Assembly (NCBI GenBank): GCA_964565895.1
Contig: CAZMGT010000027.1
Location: forward strand, 1-46,257
DNA length: 46,257 bases
Direction of reading: 5' to 3'
DNA from: CAZMGT01 sp964565895
Lineage (GTDB): Bacteria; Armatimonadota; Zipacnadia; UBA1398; CAZMGT01
The notes under the pieces are model-generated. The model saw nothing but the letters and a program-made list of their open reading frames with translations. It ran no database searches and was not told where the DNA came from. Position numbers and translations under genes: made by a program. Numbering within the stretch: the stretch's first letter is position 1; every line of letters starts with the position of its first letter. Positions 8,665-16,688 of the stretch are shown here, in pieces.

Positions 8665-9486
8665 ATGCGCAGGAGCACGCGGCAGCAGCGAGTAACGGCA
8701 GCGGAGCTGGCGCAGTTTTGCCGGCAGTTTGGCACGATGCTCAGCGCCGACGTGCATCTGTTGCCCGTAGTGCAAACCCTGCGCCAGCAGGTGTCTAGCG
8801 AGTACCTGCGCGAGGTCCTCCAATCTGTGGAGGAGGACCTGGAGATGGGGCGCACGCTCGCGGTGGCCTTCTCGCGCTTCCCCCAGGTGTTTACGCCGTT
8901 TTTCATCCAACTCATCCGCCAGGGCGAGATGGACGGGGCGCTGGGCGAGGTTCTCCTGCGGCTCGCCGAGCATTACGAGAGCGAAGCGGGCGGCTCGCTG
9001 ACCACCGACACCCCGCAGCTTGCCGTGGACCTAGACGTCGGGGCGATCATGGAGGCCATGCGGCCGCTGTTCCTCTGGGTCGCCCTTTCGCTTTCGTTTA
9101 TCGCGTTTTCCATCGCCGGGCTGTGGTATGCCACGAAGAGCGAGCTCGTCAGCCCCGAGCAGTTCGGGCCAAACGTGGCGCTTACCGTGGGCGTCGCTGT
9201 GCTGCTCATCGGCCTGTTGTTCTCGCGCTTTCGGCCGCGCATGGTTCGCCGCTGCTCGTTTTGCGGCCGGCTGGATACCGAGGTGGACGAGATCGTTACC
9301 TCGCGCGGGGTGTCTATCTGCAGCGACTGCGTCATGCGCACGGTAAGCCAGATGCGCCAGGCAGGGGCGATGGTTGCCGAGCAGGACCGCCGCGAGATTA
9401 CCGTGCGCGAGCCGGACGAGCCTGTGGACCTGGACGAGGAAGTGGCGCGAGAGGAAGCAAAGCGCGCCTCGCGGCGCCACAGCTAA
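8665..9486 (+). CDS. Membrane protein: partial type II secretion F domain fused to ClpX-type zinc finger
   Basis: A 273-residue protein. Residues 10-105 resemble one T2SSF (GspF/PilC) helical unit: QFCRQFGTMLSADVHLLPVV, then FSRFPQVFTPFFIQLIRQGE and GALGEVLLRLAEHYE. Two transmembrane helices follow (about 134-155 and 170-187). Residues 194-230 then form a zinc finger, RRCSFCGRLDTEVDEI through ICSDCVM, with Cys at 197, 200, 219 and 222; the C-x2-C-x18-C-x2-C spacing and CSFCG start match the N-terminal zinc-binding domain of ClpX. The tail is Glu/Arg-rich. Full GspF has two such helical units, about 400 residues and no zinc finger, so this is not a normal pilus platform protein. ATG 8665 is preferred over an in-frame TTG at 8641 because GAGGTGGG precedes it and the TTG overlaps the promoter. 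Function unknown; ftsK lies downstream. Confidence 0.8.
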   Translation: MRRSTRQQRVTAAELAQFCRQFGTMLSADVHLLPVVQTLRQQVSSEYLREVLQSVEEDLEMGRTLAVAFSRFPQVFTPFFIQLIRQGEMDGALGEVLLRLAEHYESEAGGSLTTDTPQLAVDLDVGAIMEAMRPLFLWVALSLSFIAFSIAGLWYATKSELVSPEQFGPNVALTVGVAVLLIGLLFSRFRPRMVRRCSFCGRLDTEVDEIVTSRGVSICSDCVMRTVSQMRQAGAMVAEQDRREITVREPDEPVDLDEEVAREEAKRASRRHS

Positions 9487-9621
9487 GCGAAAAAACGCCT
9501 CCGCAGAACGCTTTTTCCGAGCGCTCGTTGCCCCCTCCCCAAGGGCATTTTGCCCGCAGCGGAGCAGCGCTGTTTTGTGAACTGCCGCGTAGGTGGCGCT
9601 GTTGTTACGCGGGGTGATTTT

Positions 9622-11871
9622 GTGCGCAAGAAGATGGTCCGAAAACCCTCGCCCGCGGAGGAGCGCCTGGCCTACGAGGTAGGCGGGATCGCGCTCATTA
9701 CCGCGGGGGCCATTTTGCTGGCGAGCATCGCCGCGGGCTCCTCGGGAATCGTTACGCAAAAGGTAAACAACGCCTTGTTCATTGCCGTGGGCGTCGGCGC
9801 TTATGCCGTGCCCTTGGTGGCCATAGCATTCGGCCTTTTGCTTGTGTGGCGGCTGAGGGGGATTAGGCTGGGCAACGCCACGGCGGGTTTTTTGGTGCTT
9901 TTGCTGGCGTTGCTTACGCTCATCTCGCTTCCCGCGCCCTATGGCCAGGAGTTTGCCATGGAGCAGGCCCGCGCGCGTGGGGGATATATCGGCGCGGCGC
10001 TTGCCGTGGGCTTGAAGGAGTGCGTGGGCTTGCCCGCGGCATATATTTTCGTCCTCGGCTTGTGCTGTGTCGCGGCCGCGGTGATTAGCACGCGCCCGCT
10101 AAAGTTCGCCCTGCGCCAGGGGGCGGCGGCGCTGGCCGCGGGGATGGGCGCGGCGCGCGCGTGGCTCGCCGAGCACCGCGAGGAGCTGCGGCGGCGCAGC
10201 GTTGCCCGGGGCAAGAAGGTCCGCCGCAGGCGCGTTGCCCCGAGGAGGCGGGAGCCGAGCGAGCCCGCTCCTTCCCCAGTGCCTGAGCCTCCCCCGCATG
10301 TGCCGCTGCGCGAAGTCTCCCTGCGCCGCCGCGCGGGGCGCAAGGCGCGGCCGCCGGAGTGGCTCGTCCCTCAGGAGAAGGGCCAACTGCACTTTGCTCC
10401 CGCGCTCGGGGTGGACAGAGAGGACCGCGGGGAGTATACGCCCCCGAGCGAGGACCTGCTTAACCCCATCCCCAAGGCCAACGAGCGCCAGCAGGAGGCG
10501 GAGACTGCGGAGGTCATTCGCCTGCTCGAGGAAACCCTGGCCAGCTTTAACGTCGAGGCCAAGGTCGTCTCTGTGGAGCGTGGCCCAACGGTTACCCGCT
10601 ACGAGGTGGAGCCGGCGAAGGGTATTCGCGTGTCGAAAATCGCCGGCCTGGCCGACGACTTGGCGCTTTCCCTGGCGGCGATCCAAGTGCGCGTCGAGGC
10701 GCCCGTGCCGGGCAAGTCCGTGGTGGGCATTGAGGTGCCGAACAAGAGGATTCGCCTGGTTACCCTGCGCGAGATGTTTCAGACGGCGGAGTTTAGGAAC
10801 TTGCGCTCGCCTCTGGGCTTTGCCATCGGCCGCGATATTGCGGGAAACCCCGTAGTGGGCGACCTCGCCCGCCTGCCTCACCTGCTTGTCGCGGGGGCGA
10901 CGAACTCCGGCAAAAGCGTGTTTTTGGCCTGCCTTGTCCTCTCGCTGCTCTACCGCGCGCGGCCGGACCAGGTGAAGTTCATTATGATCGACCCCAAGCG
11001 CGTGGAGCTCACCCTGTTTGACGGAATACCGCACCTGCTTGCCCCCGTGGTTCACGATGCGCGCACGGCGGCGGGGCTCTTGCGCCAGGCGATAAACGAA
11101 ATGGAGAAGCGCTACCACCGGCTGTCCGAGGCGGGCGTGCGCAACATAACGGAGTATAACCAGCGCGCGCGGGAAAAAGGGCTGCCCCCGATGTACTACA
11201 TCGTCATCGTTATCGACGAGCTGGCGGACCTGATGATGCAGGGGGCGGCGGAGTTCGAGCACTCGATCTGCCGCATTGCCCAGCTCGCCCGCGCCGTGGG
11301 GTTGCACCTTGTGGTCGCCACGCAGCGGCCTTCGGTTAATGTTGTTACGGGAACGATTAAGGCGAACATTCCCTCGCGCATCGCCTTTGCCGTGGCCTCG
11401 CAGACGGATTCGCGGGTGGTCCTCGACCGTGTGGGAGCGGAGCGCTTGGTCGGTCGGGGCGACATGCTCTACCTGCCTATTGACGCGGCCAAGCCCCGGC
11501 GCATTCAGGGGGCGTATGTGGACACCGCGGAGATCGAGCGCGTGGTGGCCTTTTTGCGCGAGCAGGGCGGGCCGGAGGAGATTATGGAGCCCGCGCCGAT
11601 CGAGGACGGCCCCATGGCCCGCGCGCCGAGCGAGGAGCAAGGCGAGGACCTGGAGCTGATGCAGCGGATAATGCAGTTCGTCATGTCCCAGCAGCAGGTT
11701 TCCACCTCGATGCTTCAGCGCAGGTTTCGCATCGGCTACAACCGCGCGGCGCGCATTATGGACGAGCTAGAGGCACGTGGGCTGGTTGGCCCCGCCGATG
11801 GCTCGCGCCCGCGCAAGGTGCTCCACGTGGCGGGGATCAGCAACGTTAGCCTCGCGGACGAAGAGCAATAG
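9622..11871 (+). CDS. ftsK: DNA translocase FtsK/SpoIIIE
   Basis: About 749 residues. Four hydrophobic helices (residues 20-160) anchor the protein at the division septum. A basic, Pro-rich linker follows (about 180-290), then the alpha/beta motor domain with Walker A GATNSGKS (425-432), FIMIDPKRVELTLFDGIPHL (453-472) and Walker B VIVIDELADLMM (Asp532, Glu533). The C-terminal winged-helix gamma domain starts near LELMQRIMQFV and includes STSMLQRRFRIGYNRA, the DNA-reading part that recognises KOPS-like sequences. FtsK pumps chromosome termini through the closing septum and activates XerCD at dif. I chose GTG 9622 because GGGGTG precedes it by five bases; ATG 9634 and a start near 9550 are alternatives that would change only the extreme N-terminus. 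The linker is short compared with E. coli FtsK, as in SpoIIIE-type proteins. Confidence 0.95.
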   Translation: MRKKMVRKPSPAEERLAYEVGGIALITAGAILLASIAAGSSGIVTQKVNNALFIAVGVGAYAVPLVAIAFGLLLVWRLRGIRLGNATAGFLVLLLALLTLISLPAPYGQEFAMEQARARGGYIGAALAVGLKECVGLPAAYIFVLGLCCVAAAVISTRPLKFALRQGAAALAAGMGAARAWLAEHREELRRRSVARGKKVRRRRVAPRRREPSEPAPSPVPEPPPHVPLREVSLRRRAGRKARPPEWLVPQEKGQLHFAPALGVDREDRGEYTPPSEDLLNPIPKANERQQEAETAEVIRLLEETLASFNVEAKVVSVERGPTVTRYEVEPAKGIRVSKIAGLADDLALSLAAIQVRVEAPVPGKSVVGIEVPNKRIRLVTLREMFQTAEFRNLRSPLGFAIGRDIAGNPVVGDLARLPHLLVAGATNSGKSVFLACLVLSLLYRARPDQVKFIMIDPKRVELTLFDGIPHLLAPVVHDARTAAGLLRQAINEMEKRYHRLSEAGVRNITEYNQRAREKGLPPMYYIVIVIDELADLMMQGAAEFEHSICRIAQLARAVGLHLVVATQRPSVNVVTGTIKANIPSRIAFAVASQTDSRVVLDRVGAERLVGRGDMLYLPIDAAKPRRIQGAYVDTAEIERVVAFLREQGGPEEIMEPAPIEDGPMARAPSEEQGEDLELMQRIMQFVMSQQQVSTSMLQRRFRIGYNRAARIMDELEARGLVGPADGSRPRKVLHVAGISNVSLADEEQ

Positions 11872-11889
11872 GCCGACCGCGCGGAGCGT

Positions 11890-11920
11890 TTGCCAAAAGC
11901 GCCCTCCCGCCTGCTATAAG
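11890..11920 (+). promoter_or_regulatory. Possible promoter for rimO
   Basis: TTGCCA (11890-11895) and TATAAG (11915-11920) lie between the ftsK stop and the rimO start with a 19-base spacer, longer than the ideal 17. The -10 element is good and the -35 weak. A second TACAAT at 11947-11952 has no -35 partner. Confidence 0.35.
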
Positions 11921-11985
11921 CAGAGCAGCCGACCTCCCCCTCGGTGTACAATAGGCCCCAGCGGGACAAGGAGAGGAAGCAGCAG

Positions 11986-13356
11986 ATGACCGTCGCCCAT
12001 GGCGAGGATAGAGGCGCTGCGCCTAAGGTTGGCGTTATCTCGCTGGGCTGCGCGAAAAACCTCGTGGACACCGAGCTGTACCTCGGCGCGCTGACCGAAC
12101 GCGGGTTTTCCGTCACGACGGACGAAAACGAGGCCGACGTTTTGCTCGTAAACACCTGCGGGTTTATTGACGAGGCAAAGGAGGAGTCGGTCGGGGAGAT
12201 TTTGGCGGCGTGCGAGGTTAAGCGGCGGGGGCGCTGCCGCGCGGTGGTTGTCGTGGGCTGCCTGGTGCAGCGCTATGGCGAGGAGCTGGCGCGGGAGCTG
12301 CCTGAGGTGGACGCGTTCGTAGGCCTGGATACCCCCGAGGCCGTGGCCGACGCCGTCGCTGCGGCGCTCGCCGGCCGGCGCTACCTCGCGCCCATTAAGC
12401 CCGCGCAATACCTCCACGACGAGCATACCCCCAGGCTGCGCGCCACGCCGCGCTGGACGGCGTGGGTGAAGATCGCCGAGGGCTGCGACAGGCCGTGTAG
12501 CTTTTGCGTCATCCCCAAGATCCGCGGGAGGCTGCGCAGCCGCACGCCGCAGTCGCTGCTTGCCGAGGTGAATGCCCTGGTGGAGCAGGGGGCGCGCGAG
12601 ATTAACCTCATCGCCCAGGACACCACGCAATACGGCATGGACCTCGACCCGCCCACATCGCTCGACCGCCTGCTCACCCTGCTCGCTCGAGAGACCGACG
12701 TGCGCTGGCTGCGCGTGCTCTATTGCTTTCCCGACCGCCTCACGCCGGAGATCATCGAAGCCATCGCCACGCACGAGAACATCGTGCGCTATATCGACCT
12801 CCCCCTGCAGCATGCGGACGACAAGATCCTGCGCGATATGGGCCGGCCGGGAAACGCGGAGCAGTACGAAAGGCTCATTGCCGACCTTCGGCGGGCGATC
12901 CCCGGGGTGGCGATACGGACGGCGATGATCGTCGGCTTCCCCGGGGAGACCGAGGAGCGGTTTGCGCGGCTGGTGGAGTTTGTCGAGCGCGTGCGGTTTG
13001 ACCGGCTATTTGTCTTTCGCTTTTCGCCGGAGGAGGGGACGCCAGCGGCCAAGCTGCCCGACCAGGTGCCCGCGGAGGTGGCCGAGGAGCGGTTTCACCG
13101 GCTAATGTCCGTGCAGCGGCGGATTTCCTACGAGATCAACAAGTCGCTGGTAGGCCAGACGCTGCGCGTGCTGTTGGAGCGCGAGGGCCAGTCGCCCGGG
13201 GCGATGGTTGGGCGCTCGGAGCGCGACGCACCGGAGGTTGACTGCGAGGTGCACGTTGTCGGGACGGAGGGGCGGCCGGGGCAGTTTGTTGACGTGCGCA
13301 TTACCAGGGCCCTGGACTATGACCTTGTCGGCCAGGCGGTGGGAGCGCCCTGGTAG
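11986..13356 (+). CDS. rimO: Ribosomal protein S12 methylthiotransferase RimO
   Basis: A 456-residue radical-SAM enzyme that adds a methylthio group to the conserved aspartate of ribosomal protein S12. The N-terminal MTTase domain shows C22 (ISLGCAKNLVDTE), C58 (LVNTCGFIDEAKEES) and C92 (VVGCLVQRYGEEL), which hold the auxiliary iron-sulfur cluster. The radical-SAM cluster motif C-x3-C-x2-C is at C167, C171 and C174 (EGCDRPCSFCVIPKIRG). The C-terminal segment, including the GQFVDVRI stretch, is the TRAM domain. The sequence IAQDTTQYGMDL and the GxNAEQYE-like stretch after DMGRPG are RimO-like rather than MiaB-like. ATG 11986 is preferred over the in-frame GTG 11944, because AAGGAGAGG precedes it and the longer start would add an unconserved leader. 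Length is normal for the family. Confidence 0.95.
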   Translation: MTVAHGEDRGAAPKVGVISLGCAKNLVDTELYLGALTERGFSVTTDENEADVLLVNTCGFIDEAKEESVGEILAACEVKRRGRCRAVVVVGCLVQRYGEELARELPEVDAFVGLDTPEAVADAVAAALAGRRYLAPIKPAQYLHDEHTPRLRATPRWTAWVKIAEGCDRPCSFCVIPKIRGRLRSRTPQSLLAEVNALVEQGAREINLIAQDTTQYGMDLDPPTSLDRLLTLLARETDVRWLRVLYCFPDRLTPEIIEAIATHENIVRYIDLPLQHADDKILRDMGRPGNAEQYERLIADLRRAIPGVAIRTAMIVGFPGETEERFARLVEFVERVRFDRLFVFRFSPEEGTPAAKLPDQVPAEVAEERFHRLMSVQRRISYEINKSLVGQTLRVLLEREGQSPGAMVGRSERDAPEVDCEVHVVGTEGRPGQFVDVRITRALDYDLVGQAVGAPW

Positions 13357-13436
13357 GCGCAGGGCAAGAGAACAACGCGGGCGAACAATAGCGCAGGGGC
13401 GAGGTCGAACAAAGCGCGGGGGACGGAGGGCAAGCG

Positions 13437-14705
13437 ATGCCCAAGCGAGTTGTGGCACAGGCGGGAGACAACATTTCCGGCAGGCAGTGCGTGTTCTCGG
13501 GCCACATCATCCTCGACGGGGACACGGTTCGCGTTTGCGACGAGTGCGGCGCGCCGACGATCGAGCGGCGCGTGCTGGAGCCGCAAGTAGACTATATCGA
13601 GCGCGCGGGCTATCGCTGCGCGGTGTGCGGGGGAGATTTGCGCGTGGAGGGCGACCCGGGCTATGTTCCGCCGAAGGGGCCGGAGGTCGCCGCTGCCGGT
13701 CCGCCGCCCCCGCCGCCGGAGCCTGGGCCAAGCCCCGTCCCGCAGCCTGCGCCGCCGGAGGCAAAGGCCGCGCCCCTCGCCGTCCCGTCCGGCCTTTCCC
13801 TCCCCGGGCCGATGACCCTCGTCGACGCCTTGGACAAAACGTTTCGCATCTATCGCTCGTGCTTTAAGCCGATTATCGCTGGCTCGGCGTTGATTCACGT
13901 AACGACGGGTGTGCCGCTGATCGGGGCGCTCGTTGCCCTGTCCATCGCCATGCCCAACTTAATGCAGTCGAATCTGCGCGTGCTGCTCAGCGAGGAGTAC
14001 TTTCGCCAAGCGCAAAACCCGTTCTGGCAGTATCAGGTAGACAGCGTGGCCTTGCTTTTGGTCGCCCTAGGGCTGTTCGCCCTCGCCGGGGTGGTATACA
14101 TCCTTCTCGCCGGCTGGGGCTACGCCACGCAAGCCTGCGCCGCGCTCGCCGGCTTTCAAGGGCAGGAGATCTCCGTGGGCGAGGCCCTCGCCCAAGGCCG
14201 GCCGTTCCACTGGAGCGCCCTGGGGCAGAGGATTCTCGTTTCGCTAATCGTTGGCGCTGCGTTCTCCTGCTGCGTGCTTCCCGCGGCGTTCGTCGCCCCG
14301 CTGTTCTTGCTCTGCCTGCCCGCGATTATCGTGGAGCGCATCGGCGCGCTCGATTCCCTCGGGCGCAGCGTGGATATCGTGCGCCGCGACTACTGGCGGC
14401 TGTTTGGCTGGACGGTCGTCCTCTACGTCATCTACTACGCGGTGCAATATGGAATTTACGCCCTGGCCATGGCGACGAGCGGGCTGCTCGCCACAGCGGT
14501 GGGCAGCGCCGTGGCAAACGGCATTCAAAACGGTTTAAGCCAGGCCGCGGCGCTCGTCCTCAGCCCGATTATCACCGTGGGCAGCGTGGTGTTTTACCTC
14601 GACGCGCGGGTGCGCCAGGAGGCGATCGACGTCCTCGCTGGGGCGCCGCTGCGCGAGGCGCAGGGTCCGCCTGCGCCACCCGCGCCGGGGAGCCCTAGCG
14701 CGTAG
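13437..14705 (+). CDS. Membrane protein with N-terminal RING-like/zinc-ribbon module, first gene of the MoxR-DUF58 operon
   Basis: A 422-residue protein. The N-terminal 75 residues carry C18 and then paired Cys at 34/37 (VRVCDECGAP) and 61/64 (YRCAVCGGDL), spaced like a prokaryotic RING-like or treble-clef zinc module; the expected partner of C18 appears to be Ser21 or His23. A Pro-rich linker (about 80-120) leads into a hydrophobic domain with about six helices, starting TLVDALDKTFRIYRSCFKPI, which resembles the glycerophosphodiesterase-type membrane domain found in many uncharacterised bacterial proteins. GGAGGG stands ahead of ATG 13437. The stop is 13 bases before the apparent start of the DUF4129 gene. 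The zinc module may dock partner proteins at the membrane, which is inference. Confidence 0.75.
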   Translation: MPKRVVAQAGDNISGRQCVFSGHIILDGDTVRVCDECGAPTIERRVLEPQVDYIERAGYRCAVCGGDLRVEGDPGYVPPKGPEVAAAGPPPPPPEPGPSPVPQPAPPEAKAAPLAVPSGLSLPGPMTLVDALDKTFRIYRSCFKPIIAGSALIHVTTGVPLIGALVALSIAMPNLMQSNLRVLLSEEYFRQAQNPFWQYQVDSVALLLVALGLFALAGVVYILLAGWGYATQACAALAGFQGQEISVGEALAQGRPFHWSALGQRILVSLIVGAAFSCCVLPAAFVAPLFLLCLPAIIVERIGALDSLGRSVDIVRRDYWRLFGWTVVLYVIYYAVQYGIYALAMATSGLLATAVGSAVANGIQNGLSQAAALVLSPIITVGSVVFYLDARVRQEAIDVLAGAPLREAQGPPAPPAPGSPSA

Positions 14706-14718
14706 GGAGGGACGCGCC

Positions 14719-15462
14719 ATCCGCCCCGTTCTCGCCCTTGCCGCGGCCGCCGCGTTGCTCTGCTCATATGCTTGCGCCCTCGCCGCTGACGAGAGCGCGC
14801 CTGCGCCGCCCTCGCGCCCCGCGCCGGAGGAGATCAAAAGCGAAGCGCAAAGCGTGCTCGCCGACCCGCGCTATGCCGAGCCCGTGTTCGCCCAGCCCTG
14901 GGTCACGCGCATTGTGGAGAAGATTTTGGACTGGCTCGAGGGGTTGCAGAGCGAGGTCCTCGGCGGGGTGGCGGCGCGGCTGTTTGGTTTGCTCGGCAAG
15001 TGGCTTTACTGGCTGCTCATTGCCTGCGCGGCGGGGCTTGTCGCGTTTTTGCTTTGGGCTACGGCGGGAGCGCTGATCAGGCGGCGCAGGCAGCGTATTG
15101 CCAGAGAGGCGCCGAGCGAGCCCGAAAAAGGCGAGGACGCCCTGGCCGCGGTTCCCGTGGAGCGCCTGCTCGCCTTGGCGCGCGAGGCGCGCGAGCGGGG
15201 CGAGTTTCGCCTTGCCGTGCGCTATCTGTTCCACGCGCTGCTCCGCGCGCTGCACGAGGCGGGGGTCATTCGCTACGAGCCGCGGCGGGCAAATCGCGAC
15301 TACCTCAGCTCGCTCGAGGACAAGCCGCCCGCGCGCGAGCTGTTCGCCAAAGCGCTGGCGATGTTCGAAGCGAAGTGGTACGGGATGCAGGAGACCACGG
15401 CCGAGGAGGCCGCGGCGTTTGAGCGGCTGTGCCGCGCGGCCTGGGAGGGCGAGCTTTCGTGA
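14719..15462 (+). CDS. DUF4129 domain protein, apparently initiated at AUC
   Basis: About 247 residues. The C-terminal DUF4129 domain (from about RLLALAREARERGEFRLAV, then YLFHALLRALHEAGVIRYEP and NRDYLSSL) is found next to MoxR, DUF58 and transglutaminase-like genes and is cytoplasmic after one transmembrane helix (near KWLYWLLIACAAGLVAFLLW). The reading frame is open upstream of the first usual start, TTG 14755. An ideal signal peptide (RPVLALAAAAALLCSYACALA) begins immediately after an ATC codon at 14719, and GAGGGA lies six bases before that ATC. Starting at TTG would cut the signal peptide in half and leave no ribosome site. I therefore place the start at ATC, which could be a true rare AUC start or a single-base sequencing error for ATG. 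The stop overlaps the next start (GTGA). Confidence 0.8.
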   Translation: MRPVLALAAAAALLCSYACALAADESAPAPPSRPAPEEIKSEAQSVLADPRYAEPVFAQPWVTRIVEKILDWLEGLQSEVLGGVAARLFGLLGKWLYWLLIACAAGLVAFLLWATAGALIRRRRQRIAREAPSEPEKGEDALAAVPVERLLALAREARERGEFRLAVRYLFHALLRALHEAGVIRYEPRRANRDYLSSLEDKPPARELFAKALAMFEAKWYGMQETTAEEAAAFERLCRAAWEGELS

Positions 15463-16688
15463 GGAAATACCGCGTGCATATCGCCGTGGCCCTCGTTCTG
15501 CTCTTGCTCATCGCCGTGCACGTTCTCGCCGCGCTTACCCGGCGCAAGCCGGAGTTCGACGTCGTCGCCGACCGCTCCACTTATCGGTTTAACTGGTATG
15601 GCTGGCGAGCGTTTTACGCCACGCTAGCGCGGCTGGGATATCGCGTGGGGCGCTGGGAGAAGCGGCCGCAGGAGCTGCCTCCGGACTGCGCGCAGCTATG
15701 GCTCATTATGCCCAGCGAAGACCTAGAGCCCGCGGAGCTGCGCGCCCTGCGCCGCTTTGTCCAACGCGGGGGCGTGTTGGTTGCCTCGTGGGAGCGCTCC
15801 ATCGCCCTGGGCATTTTCGACTCCGCCGAAGCGCGCGAGGCGTTTCCCGAGCTCGCCGCGCTGGACCTCGACGAGGGGCTTTATACGATGTTCTTCTACG
15901 CCCCGCATGTTGTGGAAAAGGAAAAGACCTATGCGCTACAGGCTGCCGCAGGCAACGAGCTGACCAGGGACGTGAAGAAGGTTATCGGCGCAAACGGGAC
16001 AAGGGTGGAAAAGCCGAACGCGCCGGGGGCGGAGGTTGTCCTGCGCGACGGGTGGGGGCCGGCGGTAATTACCCAGCCCGTGGGCGAGGGGCTGTTGGTC
16101 TTTTTCGCCGACCCGGACATTTTGGGCAACCGGTTTTTAAAGCCCGAGGAGCGCGACAACGTTGTATTTGGCGTAAACGTGGCCGAGCTCGCCCGCGGCG
16201 GACGGATATTGTTCGACGAATATCACCACGGTTTTCGCGCGGCGGAGACGCTGGGCGCGCTGTTTTTGCGCTGGAGTGGGCGATTTGGCGCGCTCCAGGT
16301 GCTTGCGGTGGTCGTTCTTGCGCTGGCCTGTGCTGCGCGGCGGTTTGGCGGCGTTCGGCCGCTGCGCTTGCCCCGGCGGCGGTCGGCGCTGGAGTATGTG
16401 GACTCGCTCGCCGCGCTGTATCAGTCGGCCGATGCGCGCGAGGTGGCCGCTTGGTCTTTGTATCATGCGGCGCGGAGGCGGCTCGCGGGCGCCTCGCGGC
16501 TTTCCACCGCCGCGCCAGACGCAGCGCTGGCGCAGCAGGCCGCGGCGCGCTGGGGGATGGACCCCGCAGCAGTGGAGCGCGCCCTGGGCGAGGCGCGCGC
16601 CGCCGCGGAACAGTGCGCCGGCGACCGGCAGCTTGTGCGCGTGGCGCGAATGCTTGAGGCCCTGAGAAGGGAGCAGAACAAGCGATGA
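15459..16688 (+). CDS. DUF4350 domain membrane protein
   Basis: A 409-residue protein with one N-terminal helix (HIAVALVLLLLIAVHVLAAL), a periplasmic GATase-like DUF4350 domain (STYRFNWYGWRAFYATLARLG, then FVQRGGVLVASWE and GLLVFFADPDILGNRF), and a second helix near residue 285 followed by a cytoplasmic helical tail. DUF4350 proteins accompany MoxR ATPases and DUF58 proteins in many phyla; their biochemical role is unknown. GTG 15459 overlaps the upstream TGA by three bases; an in-frame ATG 30 bases earlier would lie inside the DUF4129 coding sequence and lacks a ribosome site. The stop codon overlaps the moxR-like start as ATGA, so translation of the two is probably coupled. Confidence 0.85.
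   Translation: MRKYRVHIAVALVLLLLIAVHVLAALTRRKPEFDVVADRSTYRFNWYGWRAFYATLARLGYRVGRWEKRPQELPPDCAQLWLIMPSEDLEPAELRALRRFVQRGGVLVASWERSIALGIFDSAEAREAFPELAALDLDEGLYTMFFYAPHVVEKEKTYALQAAAGNELTRDVKKVIGANGTRVEKPNAPGAEVVLRDGWGPAVITQPVGEGLLVFFADPDILGNRFLKPEERDNVVFGVNVAELARGGRILFDEYHHGFRAAETLGALFLRWSGRFGALQVLAVVVLALACAARRFGGVRPLRLPRRRSALEYVDSLAALYQSADAREVAAWSLYHAARRRLAGASRLSTAAPDAALAQQAAARWGMDPAAVERALGEARAAAEQCAGDRQLVRVARMLEALRREQNKR

Noticed and set aside
9542..9554. GGGC-ATTTT-GCCC hairpin before ftsK as a terminator
   Set aside because: The stem is only four pairs and no T-run follows.
10099..11640. Long minus-strand open frame (about 513 codons) over ftsK
   Set aside because: Antisense to a clear FtsK motor domain; Arg/His/Leu-rich with no motif.
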